Of a stretch of 39,146 bases of DNA, positions 30,704 through 37,494 are shown piece after piece; within the stretch, counting starts at the first letter, position 1; each line of letters begins with the position of its first letter. Origin of the DNA: a virus. Position numbers and translations under genes: made by a program. The stretch lies in IMG/VR virus record IMGVR_UViG_3300050121_000224, positions 1 through 39,146 of that record; one strand, 5' to 3'. The notes below the pieces were generated by a model that was given only the letters and a program-made list of their open reading frames with translations, was not told the DNA's origin and made no database searches.

Positions 30704-32074
30704 ATGAACGAGAAAATAAGCATGGATAATATCAAGTTGCCTATAGTGTACGAAAATAAAATCACTATACAGCTATTTGATGACCTTACAGGTAAGCAGG
30801 TTGAGGAAGTTAAAACACACAACTTACTTACAAATGGTGCTGCTAAAATGGCTTACATGGATAGATATTTTAGCAGGTTAAGAGATGGTAAAAATTCAGC
30901 AAATCCAACAGCAGGAAATTCACCAAGTTGGAACGGTGGCGGAAATATTTATACACCTTATGCAAACCCTTTTGATGTGCTTATATTAATGAATACGGGA
31001 ATACCAGAAAATGCTGACCAAACATTCTTACAAGGTACAAAAATAGGATGGGCTGAAAAGTCTGTACCTTATGCAGGTGGGGACAATTTAAGAGGTACAA
31101 TAAATACGTCAGAGACAACCTTTAATGAACCAAACAATTTGCATTATGTGTTTGATTTTCCTACTAATGCAGCAAATGGAACATTTGATACAATATTTTG
31201 GCATTCATGTTTTGATAATTGTTTTGATTTATTGTATAGTGGCGGTTATCCATATCTTATTAGTGATATAGGTTTTGGGTCTTGGAGTGATACTGGAAGA
31301 ACAGCCGCATATGGTGGTATAGCATATCAAAGTGGCAGAAATACTGTAATTATTTCAGAATTTACTTACTATTTGATGAAACAGGCAACACTTAACAAGA
31401 GAACAAATATATCAGCAATATTAGGTGGTGCAACAATAAGTGGATTATTTGTTGATGCAAATAATATTTGGGTTATTACCACCGATAACAAAATATACAA
31501 ATTAGATAAGAATTATGCTTTAGTTAGTTCAATAACAATATCAAATATACCTTCTGGATATTCACAACATTATAATTATAGTGGTGGACTATGGATGTAT
31601 AATGGCAATTTTTATACAACTTTTTGGAAATCGGGTGCAAATACCTTATTGTCAACAATAAATTCAACTGGTGTAGTTACGGCAAATAAAGATATTGGTT
31701 CAGATACGCAAATAAAAAATATTAGTGTTGTAGGTACGAATCTGTTTCTTACTAATGGTGCTTATGGAGGTACATTAGGTACTGGAGGAATATATAACTT
31801 ATCAAATAATTTAAATCAAATAGGCACATTTGCTGAATTTAGTGTCGGAGATGTAGCTTATAATTGGAATGGTAACATATCAACTATTACTTATGATGTT
31901 GTAAAACAATATTGGATGTGTGGCATTTGTAGAAATACTGTTGTATCGAATATTGCACCACTATATTTAGTTCCACCTGGAGCAATGGCAAATGTAGCAC
32001 CAAGTGTTACAAAAACTGCGACAAACACAATGAAGATTCAATATGATTTCAACATTGATATAGCAGTATTTTAG
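30704..32074 (+). CDS. probable tail fibre or receptor-binding protein
   Basis: A 456-residue beta-rich protein with few charged residues and many N, T, G and Y. After about 60 residues that look like an attachment region (ITIQLFDDLTGKQVEEVKTHNLLTNGA), the middle holds blade-like repeats (SGLFVDANNIWVITTDNKIYKL, GLWMYNGNFYTTFW, NISVVGTNLFLTNGAYGG), suggesting a beta-propeller. It ends MKIQYDFNIDIAVF. The attachment segment resembles that of the gene at 33062. Ribosome binding site AAAGGAGG. Host receptor binding is inferred from position and composition. Confidence 0.65.
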   Translation: MNEKISMDNIKLPIVYENKITIQLFDDLTGKQVEEVKTHNLLTNGAAKMAYMDRYFSRLRDGKNSANPTAGNSPSWNGGGNIYTPYANPFDVLILMNTGIPENADQTFLQGTKIGWAEKSVPYAGGDNLRGTINTSETTFNEPNNLHYVFDFPTNAANGTFDTIFWHSCFDNCFDLLYSGGYPYLISDIGFGSWSDTGRTAAYGGIAYQSGRNTVIISEFTYYLMKQATLNKRTNISAILGGATISGLFVDANNIWVITTDNKIYKLDKNYALVSSITISNIPSGYSQHYNYSGGLWMYNGNFYTTFWKSGANTLLSTINSTGVVTANKDIGSDTQIKNISVVGTNLFLTNGAYGGTLGTGGIYNLSNNLNQIGTFAEFSVGDVAYNWNGNISTITYDVVKQYWMCGICRNTVVSNIAPLYLVPPGAMANVAPSVTKTATNTMKIQYDFNIDIAVF

Positions 32075-32086
32075 AAAGGAAATATC

Positions 32087-32332
32087 ATGGATATTAAAAT
32101 CACATCCCCAACGAATGCCTATAATTTGAAAGCCGGTCAATTGATACTCACAAGCGATAAGGCATTACTTGTTACATCAATTGCGGTTAATGACTATGTT
32201 TTAGCAGTAATTGATTTGAAAACGGGCAATACCGAAATATTGCTTACATCAGGCGAAAACATAACGGAGATTAACGGAAGTCTTATAATGAAAGTATTTG
32301 AAAACGATCAAGCACAGTTAATACTACCTTAA
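32087..32332 (+). CDS. small protein of the tail fibre region
   Basis: An 81-residue mostly beta protein that I do not recognise; strands such as LKAGQLILTSDKALLVTSI and YVLAVIDLKTG alternate with turns. It starts 12 bp after the previous gene behind AAAGGAAA. Proteins of this size between fibre genes are often fibre chaperones or small adhesion subunits; nothing here decides. A short hairpin with five T follows it. Confidence 0.6.
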   Translation: MDIKITSPTNAYNLKAGQLILTSDKALLVTSIAVNDYVLAVIDLKTGNTEILLTSGENITEINGSLIMKVFENDQAQLILP

Positions 32333-32335
32333 CAA

Positions 32336-32357
32336 AGCACCATAGGGTGCTATTTTT
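32336..32357 (+). terminator. short hairpin with T-run, weak terminator
   Basis: AGCACC (32336-32341) pairs with GGTGCT (32346-32351), loop ATAG, followed by ATTTTTAT. Six pairs and five T make a weak intrinsic terminator between two fibre-region genes. Confidence 0.45.
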
Positions 32358-32387
32358 ATATATTCAAAATGATTGGAGTGTTGGAAA

Positions 32388-32714
32388 ATGGGAATTGAAA
32401 ACATGTCACCAGGCAACGGTAGATTTTACAAAGAGGATGGTACCACTATAAATATTGCAGATTTATTAGCAAATGGTGCTGGCGGTGCCTTTGAATTTAT
32501 AAGCGATACAGAAGCACATGCACCTCCATCCGGGCAAGTCTTTGTTGCATTGCAATTGATTACCGATACAGTCTTTGCGGATTTATCAAGCGAAGTGGTT
32601 ATTACAGGGAACACTTTTACAGGAGCTTCAATTCCGGCAGGCACAATAATATATGGACGATTTAATTCGGTTACCTTAACATCAGGTAGTTTAATTGCTT
32701 ATAAGGGGATATGA
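32388..32714 (+). CDS. small tail-region protein, function unknown
   Basis: A 108-residue protein. The first half (NMSPGNGRFYKEDGTTINIADLL) resembles the start of small structural proteins that carry an N-G-R-x-x-K-E-D-G-T pattern in Firmicutes phages; the second half is a beta-rich part with GNTFTGASIPAGTIIYGRFNSV, which is a frequent trimer-forming or capsid-decoration motif. The ATG at 32388 fits GGAG at 32375-32378; a TTG at 32373 is rejected. It is followed at 3 bp by the next gene. Confidence 0.65.
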   Translation: MGIENMSPGNGRFYKEDGTTINIADLLANGAGGAFEFISDTEAHAPPSGQVFVALQLITDTVFADLSSEVVITGNTFTGASIPAGTIIYGRFNSVTLTSGSLIAYKGI

Positions 32715-32717
32715 ATT

Positions 32718-33008
32718 ATGTTTGGGTTAGGATTGGGTTTAAATAAACATAAAACACAAACAAAAGTTATGACAGGCATTGCAAACGGAATTGAAAATAT
32801 AACAATAAACATAACAAGTATGGTAAAACCACGAATGACAGTCAATTCAATATTTATACCCAGCACAGTTTTTAGGCAAGATATATCTAAAGACATAACA
32901 AGTTTAGTAAAGCCACATATAACAATCGATCCAATATTTACACAAGGCGAAATTTTTGCACAACATATAGAAATAGATTTAATAGTTCCACAAATGATGA
33001 ATTCTTGA
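32718..33008 (+). CDS. small protein with internal duplication
   Basis: A 96-residue protein. After the start MFGLGLGLNKHKTQTKV it holds two similar segments, ITSMVKPRMTVNSIF and ITSLVKPHITIDPIF, each followed by a short linker with V-F/I-F and Q. The glycine-rich first residues might form a short hydrophobic segment. I do not recognise the family. It lies 3 bp after the previous gene within the fibre region, so it is probably a small tail accessory protein. Confidence 0.6.
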   Translation: MFGLGLGLNKHKTQTKVMTGIANGIENITINITSMVKPRMTVNSIFIPSTVFRQDISKDITSLVKPHITIDPIFTQGEIFAQHIEIDLIVPQMMNS

Positions 33009-33061
33009 GAATTTCCATGGGTGGCTATCTATACAAAATTAATTAAAGGGGATAGAAAACA

Positions 33062-33826
33062 ATGAAAAACATTGAAAGGTTACCAGATTTAGCAGTACCG
33101 GTTACTCCAGAATTAGAGAATCAAATCGCACAATTCCACAGGGATGCCGCTGCTTTGCATTTACCTACATTACCAGTAGTATATGTTAATACAAAAGTCA
33201 CAGATAAAGAAGGTAATGTTTTAGAGGATAGAAAATATAAGGCAAATAGCTTTAATAGAAATTTTCTAAATATATTGGCTTTAATGTTTTGCCCGACTGT
33301 GCTGGATGATACCACATTTGGGAATGGTTTATTAAGTTTAAAAGACATAGGTGGTCCTGTCAAAACGTTTGACGCCAATATTCCTCTGCACTCGTTTGCA
33401 TGTTCAGGCGGGGTATATTACACCTTTCCAGGCTTTAAAGCAAACTATGCAGATGATGGGTGGGGCATTCTCGCCGGTTCGGGGAATAGCATCGAGAGTT
33501 TCGAGGACTATAAGTTAGATAATAAAATATCACATGGTGTAGGGTTAGGACAACTATCTTATGGTGAATGTAATATAGCAAATTCCGGAAAAGCGGTGTG
33601 GGATAATACTGCTAAGACAATGACAAATAATATTTCAAGGGTATTTATCAATAATGGAAGTGCAGATGTTAATGTAAATGAATGTGGTATAGCTACAAGT
33701 ACCTATTACGCTTCAGTTTTCGCTACTGTTATGCTTGAGCGCACCCTGTTTGCAGCAACAAAAGTAATTCCACCGGCTGGTCAATTAGTTGTAACATATA
33801 CATTTTCATTAACCTTTCCAGTTTAG
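33062..33826 (+). CDS. probable second tail fibre/receptor-binding protein
   Basis: A 254-residue protein, last of the tail genes before the holin. Its early segment (VVYVNTKVTDKEGNVLEDRKYKANSF) parallels the start of the protein at 30704 (a beta strand, D-x-x-T/E-G, then a lysine and an asparagine-rich turn), and it ends VIPPAGQLVVTYTFSLTFPV, the F-x-T-Y-T-F type of end common to tail fibres. The middle is glycine-, asparagine- and serine-rich. Role inferred as host contact. Ribosome binding site AAGGGGAT. Confidence 0.65.
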   Translation: MKNIERLPDLAVPVTPELENQIAQFHRDAAALHLPTLPVVYVNTKVTDKEGNVLEDRKYKANSFNRNFLNILALMFCPTVLDDTTFGNGLLSLKDIGGPVKTFDANIPLHSFACSGGVYYTFPGFKANYADDGWGILAGSGNSIESFEDYKLDNKISHGVGLGQLSYGECNIANSGKAVWDNTAKTMTNNISRVFINNGSADVNVNECGIATSTYYASVFATVMLERTLFAATKVIPPAGQLVVTYTFSLTFPV

Positions 33827-33863
33827 AAAACATACAAATGTACCCTTGCATATACATCTATTC

Positions 33864-33897
33864 AAGAACGTTTTGCTGATAATAGCAGAGCGTTCTT
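33864..33897 (+). terminator. 14-bp hairpin between tail and lysis genes
   Basis: AAGAACGTTTTGCT (33864-33877) pairs, with two G-U pairs, to AGCAGAGCGTTCTT (33884-33897) around GATAAT, followed by TTC. A-rich and T-rich ends make it a good intrinsic terminator, though only four T follow the stem base. It marks the boundary between tail and lysis modules. Confidence 0.6.
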
Positions 33898-33934
33898 TTC
33901 ATATATTTAAAAATATATAAATGGAGGAAAACAA

Positions 33935-34429
33935 ATGAAAACAGCATGGAACACAGTTCAAATAACAGTTACCGCAATAGGTGGATTGCTCGGTTGGTTT
34001 TTGGGAGGACTTGATGGATTCTTATACGCACTCATTGCATTTGTAGTGATTGATTACATTACAGGAGTGATGTGTGCGGTGCTTGAAAAGAAACTGTCAA
34101 GTGAGGTTGGTGCAAGAGGCATATTCAAAAAAGTTCTTATCTTTGCACTGGTAGGAATTGCACACATTATTGATACTCATTTACTCGGAAGCGGCAGTGC
34201 ATTAAGGACAGCAGTTATATTCTTCTACATTTCAAATGAAGGTGTAAGCCTTTTAGAAAACACTGCAAGGATAGGTTTACCTATACCCCAAAAGTTAAAG
34301 GACGTATTATCTCAATTACATGGAGAGCAACCTACCCCTGTATCCAGCATACAAGTCAATTCAGATGAAACAACAAATACTAAGTCGGCAACGGAGCCAA
34401 AACAAGAGGAGGAAAAAAATAATGGTTAA
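33935..34429 (+). CDS. holin, phage holin family 4
   Basis: A 164-residue membrane protein of the phage holin 4 (Cph1/TcdE-like) type that makes the lysis pore. Membrane segments are visible near 11-28 (ITVTAIGGLLGWFLGGL), 34-52 (ALIAFVVIDYITGVMCAV) and 70-85 (VLIFALVGIAHII); the signature IDYITGVMCAVLEKKLSSEVGARGIFKK is clear at bases 34049-34132. The C-terminal tail (about residues 130-164) is hydrophilic and acidic-lysine-rich. It overlaps the amidase gene by 8 bp. Ribosome binding site GGAGG. Confidence 0.9.
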   Translation: MKTAWNTVQITVTAIGGLLGWFLGGLDGFLYALIAFVVIDYITGVMCAVLEKKLSSEVGARGIFKKVLIFALVGIAHIIDTHLLGSGSALRTAVIFFYISNEGVSLLENTARIGLPIPQKLKDVLSQLHGEQPTPVSSIQVNSDETTNTKSATEPKQEEEKNNG

Positions 34430-35117
34430 AATTTACTTGTCACCAAGCAATCAACCTACAAATACTTATTGCACCGGAAATACCAATGAAAAAGCTCAGA
34501 TGGAGGCTTTGGCAGGGAAAATAAAGGTCATACTCGACAATGAATATGACTGTGAAACGGTAATGGCAACCTTATCAATGAGCATTGATGCAAACGGAAG
34601 ACCTAAAGAAGCTAAGGACAAAGGCTGTCAGGTGTATATTGCAATTCACTCTAATGCAGGAGGTGCTGGCAAAGCAAGCGGTGCAGTAGGTTTGTATCAT
34701 CCAAGCAACGCAACAAGTAAAGTGCTTGCGACAGCTATTGTAAATGAATTAAATGCTGTATGTCCTATAAAATCAAATAGATCCGAATCTGTTGAAAATG
34801 GTATGATTGCTTTCAATGGTGCCGGCTATGGCGAAATCAGGAGTCCGTCTCAGTATGGATTAACCGCAGTGCTTATAGAAACCGATTTTCACGATAATTT
34901 GCAAACAGCTCAGTGGATTATTAATAGTAAGGATGCTATTGCAAGAGCTTACGTCAATGGGATTGTGAAGGCACTTGGGATTGTTAAAAAGCAAGTGGCT
35001 CCAGTTACACCAACAAAAATATATAGAGTTCAAGTGGGTGCATTTTCTGTTAAATTTAATGCTGATGCTATGCTTGCAAAGCTTAAGGCGGCTGGGTTTG
35101 ATGGATACATTTGTTAG
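34422..35117 (+). CDS. N-acetylmuramoyl-L-alanine amidase (endolysin), SPOR part truncated
   Basis: Lysis enzyme of the amidase 3 family, 231 residues, cutting between muramic acid and alanine. The zinc and catalytic region is visible as VYIAIHSNAGG (H near residue 74) and VLIETDFHDN (catalytic Glu); the first metal-ligand position is YLSPSNQ, as in related phage enzymes. The C-terminus carries a SPOR peptidoglycan-binding repeat (IYRVQVGAF ... LKAAGFDGYI) that stops at TAG just after GYIC. A second SPOR end is found 290 bp downstream, so the gene has been cut short. The ATG at 34422 fits GAGGAGG; the frame is open to 34320 inside the holin gene. Confidence 0.88.
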   Translation: MVKIYLSPSNQPTNTYCTGNTNEKAQMEALAGKIKVILDNEYDCETVMATLSMSIDANGRPKEAKDKGCQVYIAIHSNAGGAGKASGAVGLYHPSNATSKVLATAIVNELNAVCPIKSNRSESVENGMIAFNGAGYGEIRSPSQYGLTAVLIETDFHDNLQTAQWIINSKDAIARAYVNGIVKALGIVKKQVAPVTPTKIYRVQVGAFSVKFNADAMLAKLKAAGFDGYIC

Positions 35118-35160
35118 GCATAACAACTATAGTTTGGGGCGGCACAGGCGATTTCATCAA

Positions 35161-35200
35161 AGGGAGGTTAAAGCAACATTTTAGCCTTAACCTCTTTTTT
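35161..35200 (+). terminator. intrinsic terminator behind the amidase
   Basis: GAGGTTAA (35164-35171) pairs with TTAACCTC (35187-35194), with outer G-T/A-T pairs and an inner GC/GC, followed by six T (35195-35200). It would end the lysis transcript. Confidence 0.7.
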
Positions 35201-35341
35201 ATGTGCCGGTTGGTTACGTTAGCACTATGAGCACCAAGGATTTTCTACATCTCGTACCTTTTACGAATCAGGTAATTTCGCGTTTCTTTCGTTTCTTTCA
35301 TATGGTAATCATCAAAATTCTATAATACAAAAGGCAAAAAG

Positions 35342-35384
35342 AAAATGAACCACAGGTCAACTTGTAGACCTGTGGTTCATTTTT
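35342..35384. terminator. 17-bp bidirectional terminator
   Basis: A perfect 17-bp stem (35342-35358 with 35367-35383) around an 8-base loop, with A-run on the left and T-run on the right. It would terminate from either side. It is the second strongest hairpin in the window after the one at 39092. Confidence 0.8.
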
Positions 35385-35402
35385 AAGCAATATTATTATT
35401 GG

Positions 35403-35492
35403 AAGTTATTGTTTAGCACTATACAAAAAGAGAATGCTGAAGATATGGTTAAAAGACTAAAAACCGCTGGGTTTGAAGGATTGATTATATAA
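35403..35492 (+). pseudogene. remnant of the amidase's second SPOR repeat
   Basis: The frame ending at TAA 35490-35492 reads FSTIQKENAEDMV then KRLKTAGFEGLII, clearly parallel to the amidase's own AFSVKFNADAMLAKLKAAGFDGYI. It has no start codon or ribosome binding site. So the endolysin formerly ended in two SPOR repeats and the tail of the second is stranded behind the interruption. Confidence 0.75.
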
Positions 35493-35508
35493 AATCTTAA
35501 AATATATT

Positions 35509-35530
35509 GAGTGGCTTTTTTGAGTCGCTC
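35509..35530 (+). terminator. hairpin before the HTH/zinc-ribbon gene
   Basis: GAGTGGCT (35509-35516) pairs, with G-U pairs, to AGTCGCTC (35523-35530), loop TTTTTG, followed by TATTTTTA. A probable weak terminator at the end of the lysis region. Confidence 0.5.
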
Positions 35531-35552
35531 TATTTTTATAGGGGTGAATTAA

Positions 35553-35999
35553 TTGACTACTGAACAAAAAGAAATGATAAATGGAATGCGTAGTGAAGGA
35601 CATAGCTATTCTCAGATAGCAGTTTATCTTGACATATCTGAAAATACAGTAAAATCATTTTGTAGGCGAAATAACTTACAAAGCAAAGCTCTGGTGGTTT
35701 CTTTTAAGGAAGATATTACAAAAGTTGATAATGTTGCTTGTAAGAACTGTGGGAAACCTTTAAAACAAAAGCCAAAGCAAAAGCAAAAGAAGTTCTGTTC
35801 AGATAAATGCCGTTTTGAGTGGTGGAGTAATAATAAAGAATCGTTGAATAAAAAAGCAATGTATAACATAAGGTGCTGTTATTGTGGCAATGAATTTGAG
35901 AGTTACGGCAATAAAAATCGCAAGTACTGTAAGCATAGTTGTTTCATAATGGACAGGTATAAGAAAGTGGGTGATTCTGTTGACCAAAGAACAGTTTGA
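35553..35999 (+). CDS. HTH plus zinc-ribbon protein of the recombinase module
   Basis: A 148-residue protein. The first 45 residues form a sigma-factor-like or resolvase-like helix-turn-helix (RSEGHSYSQIAVYLDISENTVKSF). Then come two zinc sites: CKNCGKPL with FCSDKCRFEWW (about residues 63-90) and CCYCGNEFES with YCKHSC (about 108-130). Such proteins are regularly encoded just before pairs of large serine recombinases in clostridial mobile elements; the role, regulator or DNA-binding partner of the recombinases, is not known. The start is TTG at 35553 with GGGGTG upstream. It overlaps the next small gene by 20 bp. Confidence 0.72.
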   Translation: MTTEQKEMINGMRSEGHSYSQIAVYLDISENTVKSFCRRNNLQSKALVVSFKEDITKVDNVACKNCGKPLKQKPKQKQKKFCSDKCRFEWWSNNKESLNKKAMYNIRCCYCGNEFESYGNKNRKYCKHSCFIMDRYKKVGDSVDQRTV

Positions 36000-36141
36000 A
36001 CGTGAGAAGAATTACAGGATTTCACTTTCTATTGCAAAGTCCATGTTATCGAAAGGGTTTATAACCAACCAAGAGTACGGTAAAATTGATACAATGTTCC
36101 TGGATAAATACCGCCCAATATTGGGTAGTTTATGTCGATGA
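35980..36141 (+). CDS. SHOCT-like small protein
   Basis: A 53-residue protein starting with TTG at 35980, inside the end of the previous gene. The sequence SIAKSMLSKGFITNQEYGKI, followed by a tyrosine-proline end KYRPILGSL, matches the SHOCT pattern, a short two-helix module in which an L-x-x-G-x-I-T-x-x-E-Y motif is conserved. It sits between the zinc-ribbon gene and two serine recombinases, a frequent trio. Small basic or helical proteins next to serine integrases are sometimes directionality factors, but there is no proof here. The stop at 36139 leaves 57 bp to the first recombinase. Confidence 0.7.
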   Translation: MTKEQFEREKNYRISLSIAKSMLSKGFITNQEYGKIDTMFLDKYRPILGSLCR

Positions 36142-36198
36142 ATTGTCTTGCAATATGTGTAGTACAGAGTTAACATGGTGTTTGAAAGGAGAGGTTTT

Positions 36199-37494
36199 AT
36201 GGAACGAAACATAAGGAAAATAGAGCCTTCATCACCAAGAGTACCAACAAAAAAGCGTGTTGCCGCATATGCAAGGGTGTCAAGCGGTAAGGATGCAATG
36301 CTCCACTCGCTGTCTGCTCAGGTTAGCTATTATAGCGATTATATTCAAAAACATCGTGGCTGGGAATACATTGGAGTATATGCAGATGAAGCAATGACAG
36401 GCACAAATGACTCAAGGACAGAGTTTCAGAGAATGCTTACTGAATGTAGAGATGACAAGATTGACATGGTTATTACAAAATCCATTTCAAGGTTTGCAAG
36501 AAACACCTTGACTATGCTTGAGGTGGTAAGAGAACTTAAATCTTTAAACATTGATGTGTTCTTTGAAAAAGAGAATATCCATAGCTTAAGCGGGGATGGT
36601 GAGTTAATGCTTACCATCCTCGCTTCTTTTGCACAGGAGGAAAGTCGCTCTGTAAGTGAAAACTGCAAGTGGCGTATTCGAAAACGCTTTGAGGAGGGTG
36701 AACTTGTCAATCTACGGTTTATGTACGGTTACAACATTAAAAAAGGTAATATTGAAATAGACCACAAACAGGCAGACATCGTCCGAATGATTTTTACCGA
36801 TTATATAAATGGTATGGGGTGCAGCTTGATTGCAAAAAAACTTCGAGATATGGGTGTTGAAACAATAAGAGGAGGAACATGGGATTCGGAGCGGATTGCA
36901 GCCATTATCAAAAACGAAAAAATCGCTGGCAATGCACTTTTGCAAAAAAAGTATGTTTCCGACCACTTAACCAAGTCAGCGGTATGGAATAAAGGAATTC
37001 TGCCCAAGTATTATGCAGAAAACACTCACCCACCCATTATTGATGCTAACACATTTCAAAGAGCACAGGAAATTATGACTGAGAGCAGGGAACATAATGC
37101 TGGGAAAAAAGAAAAAGGGCAATACCCGTTTACAGGGGAAATCCTCTGCACCTGTTGCGGTAAACACTATAAGCGAAAAACTACGCATGGATTGATTTCG
37201 TGGAACTGTTCCACTTACCTACAGTTTGGTAAAGCCTTCTGTCACACAAAGCAAATCCCTGAAGAAATACTACTTTCCTTGACAGCTGAGGTCTTGGAGC
37301 TTTCTGAATTTATTGAAGCAGTCTTTGCACAGCAAATCAAGGAAATACAAGTGCCGGAGTTTAACAAGTTGGCTTTTATATTTTTAGATGGACATAGGAT
37401 TGAAAAAACCTGGCAGGATAAATCTCGAAAATGGAGTGATGAAGCAAAACAGCAAGCACGTGACAGGGTGATTCAGAGGAGGATTAGCAAATGA
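36199..37494 (+). CDS. large serine recombinase 1
   Basis: Site-specific recombinase of 431 residues. The resolvase-type catalytic domain (residues about 19-160) has the nucleophile S28 in YARVSSG and the arginines in ITKSISRFARNT; next is the recombinase domain (WDSERIAAIIKNEKIAGNALLQKK) and a zinc-ribbon with CTCCGKHYKRKT. It is shorter than its partner and lacks the long coiled coil. The ATG at 36199 fits AAGGAGAGG; the frame is open to 36175. The stop overlaps the start of the second recombinase by 4 bp, so the two are made together and probably act as a pair for integration or excision. Confidence 0.9.
   Translation: MERNIRKIEPSSPRVPTKKRVAAYARVSSGKDAMLHSLSAQVSYYSDYIQKHRGWEYIGVYADEAMTGTNDSRTEFQRMLTECRDDKIDMVITKSISRFARNTLTMLEVVRELKSLNIDVFFEKENIHSLSGDGELMLTILASFAQEESRSVSENCKWRIRKRFEEGELVNLRFMYGYNIKKGNIEIDHKQADIVRMIFTDYINGMGCSLIAKKLRDMGVETIRGGTWDSERIAAIIKNEKIAGNALLQKKYVSDHLTKSAVWNKGILPKYYAENTHPPIIDANTFQRAQEIMTESREHNAGKKEKGQYPFTGEILCTCCGKHYKRKTTHGLISWNCSTYLQFGKAFCHTKQIPEEILLSLTAEVLELSEFIEAVFAQQIKEIQVPEFNKLAFIFLDGHRIEKTWQDKSRKWSDEAKQQARDRVIQRRISK

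Larger units (their letters stand above)
35118..35402. other. about 285-bp stretch interrupting the amidase, with two terminators
   Basis: No coding frame of the SPOR type can be followed through here in any frame. It holds two strong terminator hairpins (listed separately), a stretch of pyrimidine-rich repeats (CGTTTCTTTCGTTTCTTTC at 35280-35298) and TATAAT at 35321 without a good -35. The stretch separates the amidase stop from a remnant of its second SPOR repeat, so it is probably inserted or rearranged DNA. I found no inverted terminal repeats or target duplication that would define it as an insertion sequence. Confidence 0.5.

Noticed and set aside
30704-33826. A diversity-generating retroelement in the fibre genes
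   Set aside because: No reverse transcriptase gene in the window and no template/variable repeat pair with adenine-specific differences was seen.
35321-35326. TATAAT as a promoter of the integration module
   Set aside because: No acceptable -35 box and a 17-bp terminator follows within 20 bp.
35118-35402. Complete insertion sequence in the amidase
   Set aside because: No transposase, no clear terminal inverted repeats and no target-site duplication; only a rough similarity of the bases at both edges.
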